DNA from: Pseudomonas asturiensis
GTDB taxonomy: Bacteria > Pseudomonadota > Gammaproteobacteria > Pseudomonadales > Pseudomonadaceae
DNA length: 44,226 nt
Assembly (NCBI RefSeq): GCF_900143095.1
Contig: NZ_FRDA01000020.1
Span: 50,973-95,198 of the forward strand
Reading direction: 5' to 3'
Below the pieces are notes generated by a model, which saw only the letters and a program-made list of their open reading frames with translations, did no database searches and was not told where the DNA came from. The translations under genes and the position numbers were made by a program. This document shows positions 34,801 to 43,209 of this stretch, in pieces. The first letter of the stretch is position 1. Each line of letters begins with the position of its first letter.

Positions 34801-37800
34801 CCTGGGTGATGGCGACTGGCATTTCGGCACGGTCAACGGTCTGGGCCGCGTGCAGCTCAACCGCGCGCTGACTTACACCAGCGACTCGCTGTCGCTGCTG
34901 GCCGGAGATCGGCTGGCCAGTGGCACAGGCCTGACGCTTAACCTGAAAAACCTCGACAACGGTGGCGAACTGCTCAGCGACGGCGACCTGACGCTGAACC
35001 TGACCGGCGACATGACCAACAGTGGGCGTTTGTCCGCGCAGAAACTGCTGACCCTCAACGCCAACAACGTCAGCCAGAACGGCGGCCGGATCGGTGCCGG
35101 GACCGACGCACGCCTGAACCTGAGCGGCGCGCTTTACAACCTGGGTTACCTGACAGCGCGTCAAACCCTGCAGATCAACGCCGCGCAGATCGACAACCGT
35201 GGCACGCTGGGCGCACAGGGCAACGTCAACCTCAACGCTGGCAACGGCATCACCAACGGTGCGGACTCGTTGTTGTTCAGCGGCGGCACGATGGCCTTGC
35301 GCAGCGGCTACTTCAGCAACCTCTACGGTGATGTCTACAGCCGTGGCGACCTGAGCGTCGCCAACGTCGATGGCAGCCCGGCGCAACGGTTCAGCAACCT
35401 GTCCGGTACGGTGGAGAGCGAAGGCAACATCCTGCTCAGCGCCAGCGCTGTGGAAAACGCCAAGGCTGAATTCGAACTGGGCCAGAAGGTGATCTCCGGC
35501 CGCCTGGACTGGCAGTGCGGTCAGCATTGCGGCGGCCACGACTCGTTCAAACGCGGCCTGATCAACATCGACCAGACCCTTCTGGAAACCGCCAGCAAGG
35601 ACTCGGCACCCGCGCGACTGGTGGCAGGCAAGGACCTGACCATTCAGGCGGGTAACGTGCAGAACCGCTACAGCCTGATGGCCGCGAACCAGAACCTGAG
35701 CATCACCGCCAACGACTTGCTCAATCAGGGCGCTTCCGAGCGCACCGGACAAAACAACATCCAGATCGGCACACCGGGGCGTATCGACACCGGTTACTGG
35801 GATCAGATGGAGTTCGTCGACGTTCCGGCCTTCAACGCCGCCGTCGCCGCAGGCAACTTTGACCTGGCCCGATTCGAACTGCTCAAGGCCCGCTCTGCCG
35901 ACAGCCGTTTCGCCGAGCTGAGTAACAGCACGACCTGGACGGACAACCCGCAACCCAAATACGCCGCCACGCTACAGGCGGGCGGCACCGTGAACCTCAA
36001 CGTCGCACGAACCGTGCAGAACGGCTCGCTGCGTGCCAACAACACGCCCGAAATACTGACCGGCACGCTGGGTGAAGATCAGACCGGCGCGAAGCTTGGC
36101 GGCATCGACATCACGATCAACAAGCAGGCCACCGATGCGACCGCCGCCAGCCTCGCCGCTGTGCAGCCGGTTCAGCGCGTGGCCGCCGACGGCAGTGTGC
36201 AGACCGTTTTCACACCGGTGGACTACAGCGGCTTTCCGTTCGCGACCATCGACCCCACGGCTGGCGCGACCTTTCAACTGCCCAAGGGCGATTACGGCCT
36301 GTTCATCCGCAACCCCGACCCGTCCAGCCGTTACCTGATCGAGACCAATCCGAACCTGACCGACCTGTCGCAGTTCCTGGGCTCGGATTACGTCCTCGAC
36401 AAGCTCGGCATCAGTGCTGACAGCAACTGGCGTCGCCTGGGGGACGGGCTCTACGAACAGCGTCTTATCCGCGACTCCGTGCTGGCGCAAACCGGCCGCC
36501 GCTTCCTCGCCGACGGCCTTACCAGCGATTACGACCAATACCGCTACCTGATGGACAACGCCCTGGCCAGCAAGGACGCGCTCCATCTGAGCCTCGGCGT
36601 TTCGTTGTCTGGCGAGCAAGTCAGCGCCCTGACCCACGACATCGTGTGGATGGAAAACCGCGTCATCGACGGCCAGAAAGTCCTCGTGCCCGTGCTCTAC
36701 CTGGCCCAGGCCGACTCGCGAAATGTGCGCGGCAACAGCCTGATTCAAGGCCGTGACCTGAACCTGATCGCCGGTGGCGACCTGGTCAACGTCGGCACCC
36801 TGCGCGCCAGCAATAACCTTAATGTGCGCAGTGAAGGCAGCATCTATCAGGGCGGTCTGGTCGATGCAGGCAACAACCTGCAGATGCTTGCGCAGGACAG
36901 CATCCGCAACGCCATGGCCGGAGAAATCCGCGGCGGGCAAGTCAGTGTGCAGGCCGTCAAAGGCGACATCCTCAACGACCGCACCGCGATTCAGGTGCGC
37001 GACGGCGCAGGTACGCGCACCATCACCGACACCGGCAGCACCATCACCGCCCGTGAAAACCTGGTGGTCAACGCCGGGCGCGACATCACCAACTTCGGCA
37101 CCCTGCGCGCAGGCGGCGACACCACCCTCAAGGCCGGCAACGACATCAACCTGCTCGCCAAAGTCGACCGCAGCGAGAAACACCAACTCAGCGATGGCGG
37201 CCATAAATCCAGCATCACCACCGACGTCAAGAGCCTCGCCTCGAACGTGACGGCGGGCGGTAATGAGACGGTGGAGGCGGGGCGGGATGTGAAGGTGCTG
37301 GCCAGCACCGCATCAGCTGCCAGAGATCTGAATATTCAGGCCGCCCGTGATCTGTATGTCACGTCTGCCACGGATGTTCATAACGTTGATGGCAAGGAGA
37401 AAGACGGCAAGAAACGCATCACGACTTCAAACGGCCAGACGACGCAGCTGGCGAGCGTACTGACAGCAGGCAACGACTTTGCCAGTCTGACTGGGCGCGA
37501 TACGACGCTGGTGGCCAGCAAAATCACAGCGGGTAATGAAGCTTACTTGTATGCCGGTAAAGACCTGAGCCTTGAAGCCGCTGAGAACTCCAATACCTCC
37601 TACTACTCGGAGACTAAAAAAGGCTCGTGGGGCAAAAAGAGTTCGAGGATGACAGAGAGCGACAGTGCGCAGGCTGTTGCGTCGGTTGTTCAGGCCCAAG
37701 GCAAGAGTACGGTCGTCGCAGTCAACGACATCAACCTGACAGGCTCCACCGTTAAAAGTGAAAACGGCGAGCTGGCGGTACTGGCAGGCAATGATGTGAA

Positions 37801-40800
37801 CCTTGGTGCGGCCCGTAATACAGATTTCAGTCAGTCGGCAAAGTCGAAATCGGGTGGGCTGGGGCTCTCCAGCACCAGCAAAACGAGTAGTGACTCAGCC
37901 ACAACCACGTCACTGACCGGCTCTACGCTCAGCGGCAATACCTCGCTGGTACAAGCTGGACACGACGTGGTGGTGTCTGGCAGCAACATCGTTTCTACAG
38001 ACGCAACCAACGTACAGGCGCGCAACGATATCCGTATCGAAAGTGCTGCCGAGACATTCAATGCCGAACACCGACAGTCGACTAAAAAGTCCGGCTTGAT
38101 GGGAACCGGCGGTATTGGCGTCACGTTGGGTTCCTCCAAGAACACCTACCAGCAAAGCACTGAAAGCACGACACAAAAAGTCAGCACTGTCGGCAGTGTT
38201 TTGGGGGATGTGAATGTCACCGCTGGCAAAGATCTCAATGTTATTGCTTCGGATATCGTCTCTGGCAAAAACATACGTCTTACCGGCCAGAACGTAAGCA
38301 TCCTGGATGCAGCGAGTAATGCTTCGACGCGTTCCCTTCAGGAAAGCAAAAAGGGTGGGGTGACGCTGGCGCTCTCCGGCGTTGTGGGCGAGGCAGTGAA
38401 TGCCACTGTGCAGAACGCCCAGGAGGCCAAACATGAAGAAGACACTCGCCTGTCGGCGCTTCAGGGCGTCAAGGCAGGTCTTTCGGGGTATCAAGCGTGG
38501 CAGGGAGCGCAGTCCCTGGAGTCAGGCGCACAGGCCGGAAGCTTCTTCGGCATTGCGTTGTCTCTGGGCGGGCAGACGTCCAGCTCCACCCAGCTCGAAG
38601 AGCAAAGCGTCAGCCAAGGCAGCAGCATCACCGCAGGCAATAACCTCAGCGTCATTGCGACTGGTAATGGTCAGTCAGCGGCTGAGGATGGTGATGTTTC
38701 CGTTCGTGGCAGCAAGCTCCAGGCTGGTAATGACGTGTTGTTGTCCGCTGCCAGGGATATCGACCTGCAATCCGGGCTCAACACTCAGAAACTTGACGGC
38801 AGCAACAAGAGCGGCGGTGGCGCTGTAGGCATCAGTTTCGGGTTCGGCACCAGCGGTGCAGGTCTGAGCATTTTTGCCAATGGCAATTCCGGGTCTGGCA
38901 GAGAAAACGGTAACGGCACAGTCTGGACGGAAACCAGCGTCAACGCGGGCAACCAACTGACGATGAACAGTGGCCGAGACACGACCCTTGAGGGCGCGCA
39001 GGTCAGTGGCCAGAAAATTGTTGCCGACATCAAGAGGAATCTGACGCTAAGCAGTCAGCAGGACACAGATCGCTACGACTCCAGACAGTCCAACGTCAGT
39101 GGCGGCGCCAGCTTCACTATCGGCACCATGACGGGTAGTGGTTCGGCCAGTGTCAGCCAGAGCAAGATCAAGTCCGACTTTGACAGTGTCAAGGAGCAGA
39201 CGGGGCTGTTTGCAGGCAAGGACGGGTACCAGATTGATGTGGGTGGGCATACCCAACTCAACGGGAGCGTTATCGGCAGTACGGCCACCGCTGACAAAAA
39301 CAGATTGAATACCGGCACGCTGGGCTGGACAGATATTCGCAACAAGGCCGAGTTCAGCAGCCAATCCCAAAGCGTTACTGGAGGTACTGGGGGAGGTGTC
39401 GGCACCATGTTCACTGGCAACATGGGCAGTCTGCTGCTGGTCGGCTCAAACAACAAAGGTAACGACAAAAGTACAACCTACTCCGCGATATCGAATGGGG
39501 AAGTGACGGTCCGTGATCAGGCCCGGCAACAGCAGGACGTCAACACGCTCAGTCGTGACGTGGCGCACGCCAATAATTCTCTGAGTCCTATTTTCGATAA
39601 GGAAAAGGAGCAGAAACGACTGCGGCAGGCCCAGTTGATCGCTGATATCGGCAATCAGTCGATGGATATTATCCGCACTCAGGGCTCGATTGAGGCGGCT
39701 AAGGCGGGCCAAGCCGAGCTGAAAGATAAACATATGCCTGGGGAAGACCCCAATGCCTCCTATAAGGATCGCCAAGCGTATGTCGAGGCATTGCAGGAAA
39801 CCAAAGCCTACAAGAGCACCATGGACAAGTACGGCACTGGAAGCAGCTTGCAGCGAGGCGCTCAAGCGTTTACAGCCGCTGTTCAAGGGCTCGCGACCGG
39901 GGACTTTACTCAAGCCGTCGTGGGGGCTTCAACGCCTTATCTGGCAGGCGTTATTAAAGACAATACCGGCGATGACCTCGAAGCCCGTTTGATGGCTCAT
40001 GCGATGCTTGGGGCTGTATTGGCCAAGTCCCAGCAAAACTCTGCGGCCGCGGGTGCGGCAGGTGCAAGCATTGGCGAGCTGATCGCCACACGACTCTACC
40101 CAGACACACCTATTGACCAACTGAGCGAGATAGAAAAACAGAACGTTTCCGCGCTCTCGACTCTGGCGGGTGGACTGGTGGGTGGGATTGTCGGGGGCGA
40201 TGCGGGCAATGCGGTGGCAGGCGCTGGTGCGGCTAAAAACGCTGTCGAGAACAACCAGTTGCGAGGTGCAGAAGACCTGGTGCTGAACCAGAAACGGAAG
40301 CAGTTTGCCGACACCTGCGAAGGCGTGTCGTCGGCCGAGTGCCAAGCCTTGTCCAGGGACATCGACAACCTTCTGGAAAAAGCGGGCTCGCTGCTCCCTG
40401 AAACAGCGGCGGTCGAGGATGACTTCCTCAAAACCCCGGCGACGACAGTAGAGCCGGGGCAGCTGGTCAACTGCGCGACATCGGGCAACGGTGTGTGTGT
40501 TGTTTCGAACACGATGATCCAGACCGACCTGGGGCAGGAATGGGTGCTCGCCCCGGCCAGCTACGAACAGTCGGAAATCTACAAGGCAAAAACGGCGACC
40601 GAACTGGCTACTGCCAGTATTCAACTCAACGAAACCTCCAAAGAGCTTTTCGACGCGGGCTGTGCCGGTATGGGGCCAGCGGGCATTGGTTGCCAAGGCT
40701 ACCTGGCCTTTGGTGGTCAGAACCCCGTCACCGGTCTTGAGGCGACCCCGGCAGAGCGGGTGATGTTTGGCGCACAGGCGGTGCTTAACAGTATGGGGTT

Positions 40801-41323
40801 GGTTGGTGTAACGTCTGGCGGGGCGGGTGTTGTGGTGAAGCCGTCGGCGTCCGGTGTTGTTTCCGGGGAGACCGGGGTTGTAGGGACAGGCGCTGCGAGC
40901 ATAGGTGGGGCGGGTAAGGTAGGTCCAAAAGATCTAACAACGAATCTTTCAGAGGTTTGGACTCTTAAACCGACTCAACGAGGGGTAGACATTGAGTCAC
41001 ACCTTGCTAAAACTGAGTATTCACCGCAGAGCGGCTGGTATAACGTAGGGGCCGAAAGAAATGGATATTTCCCGCTTGTTGATTTTCAGAATGGTAATAC
41101 GCTCGTTAGTCTGAAATCTGTAGATACGGCAGGAAGTACGTGGTTGGGCCGAATGCAAGATCATATTATCGACTTAGGGACAAATGGCGCGAAAGTCAAT
41201 GGTGTGCCAGCCAATATGGTGCTTGATCTGCGAGTTCAGCCTAGTGGTTCGGCTGCTGCTAAGTCGCTTATCGAATTCGGCCGTGAATATAATGTCAAAG
41301 TGATTGTTAAAGAATTCAAGTGA
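31826..41323 (+). CDS. cdiA: CdiA/FhaB-family contact-dependent inhibition toxin
   Basis: A 3165-residue two-partner-secretion exoprotein. It has an extended signal region (MDVRHLEFLARQPSAAVAPR to FWQPIWAQA). A TPS domain follows with AGLSHNQFKDYNVG and the motif ANPYG (residues 156-160). Long filamentous-hemagglutinin repeats rich in LDNSxG/NQGG patterns come next, then a pretoxin segment ending in VENN (2807-2810). Beyond V-G-P-K at 3032-3035 is the toxin tail. From residue 3052 it reads as a PD-(D/E)XK nuclease: RGVDIE with E3057, LVDF with D3086, and SLKSVD with K3097. This resembles CdiA C-terminal tRNase/DNase domains. The start is MDVR at 31826, the usual start in Pseudomonas; the frame is open 22 codons upstream. 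The tail beyond about 40,920 is AT-richer. Confidence 0.9.
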   Translation: MDVRHLEFLARQPSAAVAPRTRFLGMPKRLLALLLANVMFWQPIWAQADGIAVSGGTPTSVGQAGNGVPVINIAAPNGAGLSHNQFKDYNVGSEGVILNNATNAVQGTQLGGNILGNSQLGGRAASTILNEVNGGNPSKLNGYTEVAGQGARVIIANPYGVSCSGCGFINTPRVTLSTGKPVLDASGKLDHFEVDGGAITIDGQGLDASTVDQFDIITRSAKINADIYARQLNVITGANDVNDDSLATTARAGNAADKPQLAIDSSALGGMYANSIKLVGTEQGVGVRTAGNMAASGGDIQIDANGHLNMAQASAQGALNVTAPSVEMTGRTYAGSANVRTPGELVNQKSLAVRERVDVSAGKVTNNGVIASGIESDNSLNDRGDVSITSPVLSNTGNIEASRSLNVTADRNLTNQGVVQGANVTLGSARITNQGLNARIVGEQSLALSTPAIVNLDGVIRFGTGQAVTLQLQSLSNRNGLIQASNGSLDLSVDDLDNSDGQIAANDLTVKADTLINRSGLLSASTGDARVVARRLLDNSSGTVQAQNLLTLTAGDVINQSGRLLAVKGDLDLKARSLDNRKGSVLGAGVNVATAGGQIDNRGGKMVGDRIDLSAAGLNNGDQGLIAAGARGLSLTFDQVATQAQLLNRKGQIQSDGSLLLTGAWLDNSAGTVLGQTITVETPRLINDEKGALVGNGGDVTLKVSNVLSNLTGLIDAGGSLVTVSGASQVNNQGGTVRGNRLSLQSTTLRNGQKGQLIAGSGGLTFTGSALDNNGGTLLTTGGLTRLELGKGTISNVGGTIQGDSVDVTAGSLNTSSDGTQAGMVASLKDDLKLTVDSLTSNAGKLFAKTALLFNGATLSNTGGGQISGNTVDITASNLINRGGLIESNTSLALKGDTLDNSASGQLRALNTATADSTAASTPAAAAAANNSTFDFASSVNNSNGSIEIGNQAFTLKSKALDNRSGTIEHANSGVMTLDFDRVTGAAGSITTLGDGDWHFGTVNGLGRVQLNRALTYTSDSLSLLAGDRLASGTGLTLNLKNLDNGGELLSDGDLTLNLTGDMTNSGRLSAQKLLTLNANNVSQNGGRIGAGTDARLNLSGALYNLGYLTARQTLQINAAQIDNRGTLGAQGNVNLNAGNGITNGADSLLFSGGTMALRSGYFSNLYGDVYSRGDLSVANVDGSPAQRFSNLSGTVESEGNILLSASAVENAKAEFELGQKVISGRLDWQCGQHCGGHDSFKRGLINIDQTLLETASKDSAPARLVAGKDLTIQAGNVQNRYSLMAANQNLSITANDLLNQGASERTGQNNIQIGTPGRIDTGYWDQMEFVDVPAFNAAVAAGNFDLARFELLKARSADSRFAELSNSTTWTDNPQPKYAATLQAGGTVNLNVARTVQNGSLRANNTPEILTGTLGEDQTGAKLGGIDITINKQATDATAASLAAVQPVQRVAADGSVQTVFTPVDYSGFPFATIDPTAGATFQLPKGDYGLFIRNPDPSSRYLIETNPNLTDLSQFLGSDYVLDKLGISADSNWRRLGDGLYEQRLIRDSVLAQTGRRFLADGLTSDYDQYRYLMDNALASKDALHLSLGVSLSGEQVSALTHDIVWMENRVIDGQKVLVPVLYLAQADSRNVRGNSLIQGRDLNLIAGGDLVNVGTLRASNNLNVRSEGSIYQGGLVDAGNNLQMLAQDSIRNAMAGEIRGGQVSVQAVKGDILNDRTAIQVRDGAGTRTITDTGSTITARENLVVNAGRDITNFGTLRAGGDTTLKAGNDINLLAKVDRSEKHQLSDGGHKSSITTDVKSLASNVTAGGNETVEAGRDVKVLASTASAARDLNIQAARDLYVTSATDVHNVDGKEKDGKKRITTSNGQTTQLASVLTAGNDFASLTGRDTTLVASKITAGNEAYLYAGKDLSLEAAENSNTSYYSETKKGSWGKKSSRMTESDSAQAVASVVQAQGKSTVVAVNDINLTGSTVKSENGELAVLAGNDVNLGAARNTDFSQSAKSKSGGLGLSSTSKTSSDSATTTSLTGSTLSGNTSLVQAGHDVVVSGSNIVSTDATNVQARNDIRIESAAETFNAEHRQSTKKSGLMGTGGIGVTLGSSKNTYQQSTESTTQKVSTVGSVLGDVNVTAGKDLNVIASDIVSGKNIRLTGQNVSILDAASNASTRSLQESKKGGVTLALSGVVGEAVNATVQNAQEAKHEEDTRLSALQGVKAGLSGYQAWQGAQSLESGAQAGSFFGIALSLGGQTSSSTQLEEQSVSQGSSITAGNNLSVIATGNGQSAAEDGDVSVRGSKLQAGNDVLLSAARDIDLQSGLNTQKLDGSNKSGGGAVGISFGFGTSGAGLSIFANGNSGSGRENGNGTVWTETSVNAGNQLTMNSGRDTTLEGAQVSGQKIVADIKRNLTLSSQQDTDRYDSRQSNVSGGASFTIGTMTGSGSASVSQSKIKSDFDSVKEQTGLFAGKDGYQIDVGGHTQLNGSVIGSTATADKNRLNTGTLGWTDIRNKAEFSSQSQSVTGGTGGGVGTMFTGNMGSLLLVGSNNKGNDKSTTYSAISNGEVTVRDQARQQQDVNTLSRDVAHANNSLSPIFDKEKEQKRLRQAQLIADIGNQSMDIIRTQGSIEAAKAGQAELKDKHMPGEDPNASYKDRQAYVEALQETKAYKSTMDKYGTGSSLQRGAQAFTAAVQGLATGDFTQAVVGASTPYLAGVIKDNTGDDLEARLMAHAMLGAVLAKSQQNSAAAGAAGASIGELIATRLYPDTPIDQLSEIEKQNVSALSTLAGGLVGGIVGGDAGNAVAGAGAAKNAVENNQLRGAEDLVLNQKRKQFADTCEGVSSAECQALSRDIDNLLEKAGSLLPETAAVEDDFLKTPATTVEPGQLVNCATSGNGVCVVSNTMIQTDLGQEWVLAPASYEQSEIYKAKTATELATASIQLNETSKELFDAGCAGMGPAGIGCQGYLAFGGQNPVTGLEATPAERVMFGAQAVLNSMGLVGVTSGGAGVVVKPSASGVVSGETGVVGTGAASIGGAGKVGPKDLTTNLSEVWTLKPTQRGVDIESHLAKTEYSPQSGWYNVGAERNGYFPLVDFQNGNTLVSLKSVDTAGSTWLGRMQDHIIDLGTNGAKVNGVPANMVLDLRVQPSGSAAAKSLIEFGREYNVKVIVKEFK
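40919..40931 (+). repeat. Toxin-cassette junction sequence, copy 1 (in cdiA)
   Basis: GTAGGTCCAAAAG encodes V-G-P-K in the CdiA frame (residues 3032-3035), just before the nuclease tail. It matches copy 2 at 12 of 13 positions and copy 3 over GGTGCAAAAG at 9 of 10. This is where the AT-richer sequence begins. Confidence 0.65.
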
Positions 41324-41334
41324 GACCTGAAAAG

Positions 41335-42063
41335 ATGAAGCGATTCAAGTTTGTTTTTGATGTCAAGTCGACCAGTGGTTTGCAGATGCTGGCCTTGGTT
41401 GAGGAGCTTTTAAATAAGTTTTCTTCCCCCGCAGTTTTTTTTCTGCATGGGGTTAAGGTTGATATTAAAACGCTTGAAAAGAAAATATTGAAAAAAAAAT
41501 CTTGGCCTAGTGGTTTGATGTCTGGTGGGTTTGAGCTCCGATTCGGGTTGCTTCCAGCATTGGATTATTGCTTTTTGGTACTAGAAGAATCAGAGGGTCA
41601 TAGTAATATTAAGCTGGAAGAGGAAATAGGGCCTATTCTCAGTGTTGAAGGTTTTATTCAGGCATGGGTTTCTGATGTCGAATATGATTTTTGGCAGAAC
41701 GCTACAGACCCTCTAGAGTATGAATGCGTGGGGCGCCCTCTTTCAGGTCTTCCAATGAAGTCTAATGGCTTGCCTCCCCCCTTGGATCAAATGGAAATTG
41801 ATACCTCAAGGAATCCTGGCCGTAACGTGCTCAGGCAAGGATATATTGAGGCGATTGGAAGCACTATGTGGCTAGGAAAGCTCTTCTGGGAGAGAACTGG
41901 TGTGGATGGATTTGCTAGCATTTCGTTGTTGGAAAGCCAGGGATTTAAAGTTTATGAGTGTGATAAGTTTTTTAAAGTTGTAGCGTCTGATAAGGTTTTT
42001 TCTGATGGCTCAACTCTAGAAAAACAACGTGCTCTCAGGCGGATTTTATTTGGATTAAATTGA
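41335..42063 (+). CDS. cdiI: Putative CdiI immunity protein for the nuclease tail
   Basis: A 242-residue protein beginning MKRFKFVFDVKSTSG. It has no signal peptide and I recognise no named family. Position is the evidence: it follows cdiA at once and has the same low GC, as immunity genes do. The start is either ATG 41335, 11 bp after the cdiA stop, or GTG 41320. The GTG overlaps the cdiA stop as GTGA, a coupled arrangement like the two orphan pairs downstream. It should bind and block the PD-(D/E)XK toxin in the cytoplasm. The specificity is inferred, not shown. Confidence 0.72.
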   Translation: MKRFKFVFDVKSTSGLQMLALVEELLNKFSSPAVFFLHGVKVDIKTLEKKILKKKSWPSGLMSGGFELRFGLLPALDYCFLVLEESEGHSNIKLEEEIGPILSVEGFIQAWVSDVEYDFWQNATDPLEYECVGRPLSGLPMKSNGLPPPLDQMEIDTSRNPGRNVLRQGYIEAIGSTMWLGKLFWERTGVDGFASISLLESQGFKVYECDKFFKVVASDKVFSDGSTLEKQRALRRILFGLN

Positions 42064-42502
42064 CGCTTTAGTTGGTCCAAAAGCGGTAGGGGTTGCGGAC
42101 GAAACTGCCGGTTCAATAAGGAACGTCAATCCAGGTTATCCAGACGCTGGGCGAACTCATAACTGCGTTAATTGTTCAATTGCTACTGATGCAACACTGG
42201 CAGGTAATCCAGCATCTGCATTGCCGATAAACTCCACCAAGGGTGTTCCGTTGACCGTGCTGGAGAAGCAATATGGAGCTAAGTTTAGCGGTGTGTCTTC
42301 ACCCGAAACCATCACCCAGCACATGATTGGTGGTGGGGACGGCGCACGTGGGATTGTGTTTGCCTCCTATGGTCCAGGTCAGCCAGGCCATGTATTCAAC
42401 GTGGTTAATCAGAATGGTGCTATTCGTTATCTCGATGGGCAGACTGGAAAGCCGGAAAATATGAGTAATTTTGAGACATTGCAGCTACTGAGAACTAACT
42501 AA
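42059..42502 (+). pseudogene. Orphan toxin tail, papain-fold (glutamine deamidase-like)
   Basis: An open frame without a usable start continues from just after the cdiI stop. It begins I-D-A-L-V-G-P-K and contains SIRNVNPGYPDAGRTHNCVN, then GHVFNVVN and YLDGQTGK. The Cys, His and Asp in these three segments fit the papain-fold toxin family (Gln_amidase, PF15644), which deamidates target glutamines. It lacks all secretion regions, so it is an orphan CdiA C-terminal module that is silent unless recombined onto cdiA. The V-G-P-K head matches the cdiA junction in the same frame. A TTG at 42221 could start a shorter product, but it would lose the catalytic Cys region. Confidence 0.7.
42071..42083 (+). 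repeat. Toxin-cassette junction sequence, copy 2
   Basis: GTTGGTCCAAAAG encodes V-G-P-K at the head of the papain-fold orphan tail. It differs from copy 1 in cdiA by one base and is in the equivalent reading frame. Confidence 0.65.
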
Positions 42503-42777
42503 TGATTACCTACGAATACGCTTTGGAAAGAGCTAAGGAATATTTGAAAGACTCTGAGATTGCTTTGCAGCTAACACATGAGGGCGAGTTCTCTGAGGGA
42601 TGGTTTTTTTGCTATCAATCTAAAGAGTATTTGGAGACAGGGAGCCTGTCGGCTCAACTGGCTGGAAACGGACCATTCCTGATTGATAAGGAAACTGGAG
42701 AGCTTCATGTTTTAGGGACCGCCAAGCCGCTGAAAGAATATCTTGATCACTACGTAATCAGTAAGTCAAAAAAATAA
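42502..42777 (+). CDS. Imm35 (YrhB-type) immunity protein
   Basis: A 91-residue cytoplasmic protein with the Imm35 pattern: YEYALERAKEYL at the start, GWFFCYQSKEYLETG, LAGNGPFLIDKETGELHVLG and a final PLKEYLDHYV. Imm35 proteins are immunity factors often paired with papain-fold toxins, matching the tail upstream. Its ATG overlaps the orphan toxin stop by one base (TAATG). Since the toxin has no start of its own, the gene must be transcribed from cdiA or an internal promoter. It would protect against kin that carry the papain-fold toxin. Confidence 0.8.
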   Translation: MITYEYALERAKEYLKDSEIALQLTHEGEFSEGWFFCYQSKEYLETGSLSAQLAGNGPFLIDKETGELHVLGTAKPLKEYLDHYVISKSKK

Positions 42778-43209
42778 GATTGGTTTTTCGGTGCAAAAGG
42801 AGGAGCAGCGCTATCAAATGATGTTCTAGTCGAAGCGCGCATTGAGAATGGTACGAAGGGTCAAGGTAGCGGAAATAAAGTAGACCAACTTCCGAACAAA
42901 CAAGTTGTTGGGGCTGATGGAAAACCAATACCTGTGTACTCAGAGCTAGAGAAACCCAATGCTCCTTACGCCATCCAAGAGTTCCCATCGACTCCGGTTG
43001 CGCATGGTTTTCCCGATATTGTTGATAACTATGCAAACAGTGCGACTAAATTTCCTCTCAACAACGGCTCGTCGCTTTACCAAGCATCAGGTAGCTACAA
43101 TGGTGTGTCGGGTAGGTTTGAATGGATTGTAGATCCGAAGTTGGGCGGTGTAACACACAGAATGTTTGTACCAAATGGAACTGTTAACGGTATACCGGTG
43201 AAACCATGA
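42778..43209 (+). pseudogene. Second orphan CdiA toxin tail, unrecognised family
   Basis: An open frame follows the Imm35 stop directly and has no start codon with a ribosome site. It begins DWFFGAKGGAALSN, so the junction sequence G-A-K is again near the head. It continues through VVGADGKPIPVYSEL, HGFPDIVDNYANSATKFPL, GRFEWIVDPKLGGVTHRMF and NGTVNGIPVKP. The last roughly 100 residues look like a compact toxin domain with conserved-looking His, Lys and Arg residues, but I cannot name the family. An ATG- or GTG-initiated fragment from 42934 would keep most of this domain. It overlaps the next gene as ATGA, as toxin-immunity pairs do. Confidence 0.6.
42790..42799 (+). repeat. Toxin-cassette junction sequence, copy 3
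   Basis: GGTGCAAAAG encodes G-A-K at the head of the second orphan tail. It differs from the GGTCCAAAAG of copies 1 and 2 by one base and has the same codon phase. Confidence 0.55.

Noticed and set aside
32069..35953. A 1294-codon open frame on the minus strand under cdiA
   Set aside because: It is the mirror of GC-rich, repeat-rich cdiA codons, has low-complexity Val/Gln/Ala-rich translation with no domain, and no ribosome site. The plus-strand frame is clearly the gene.
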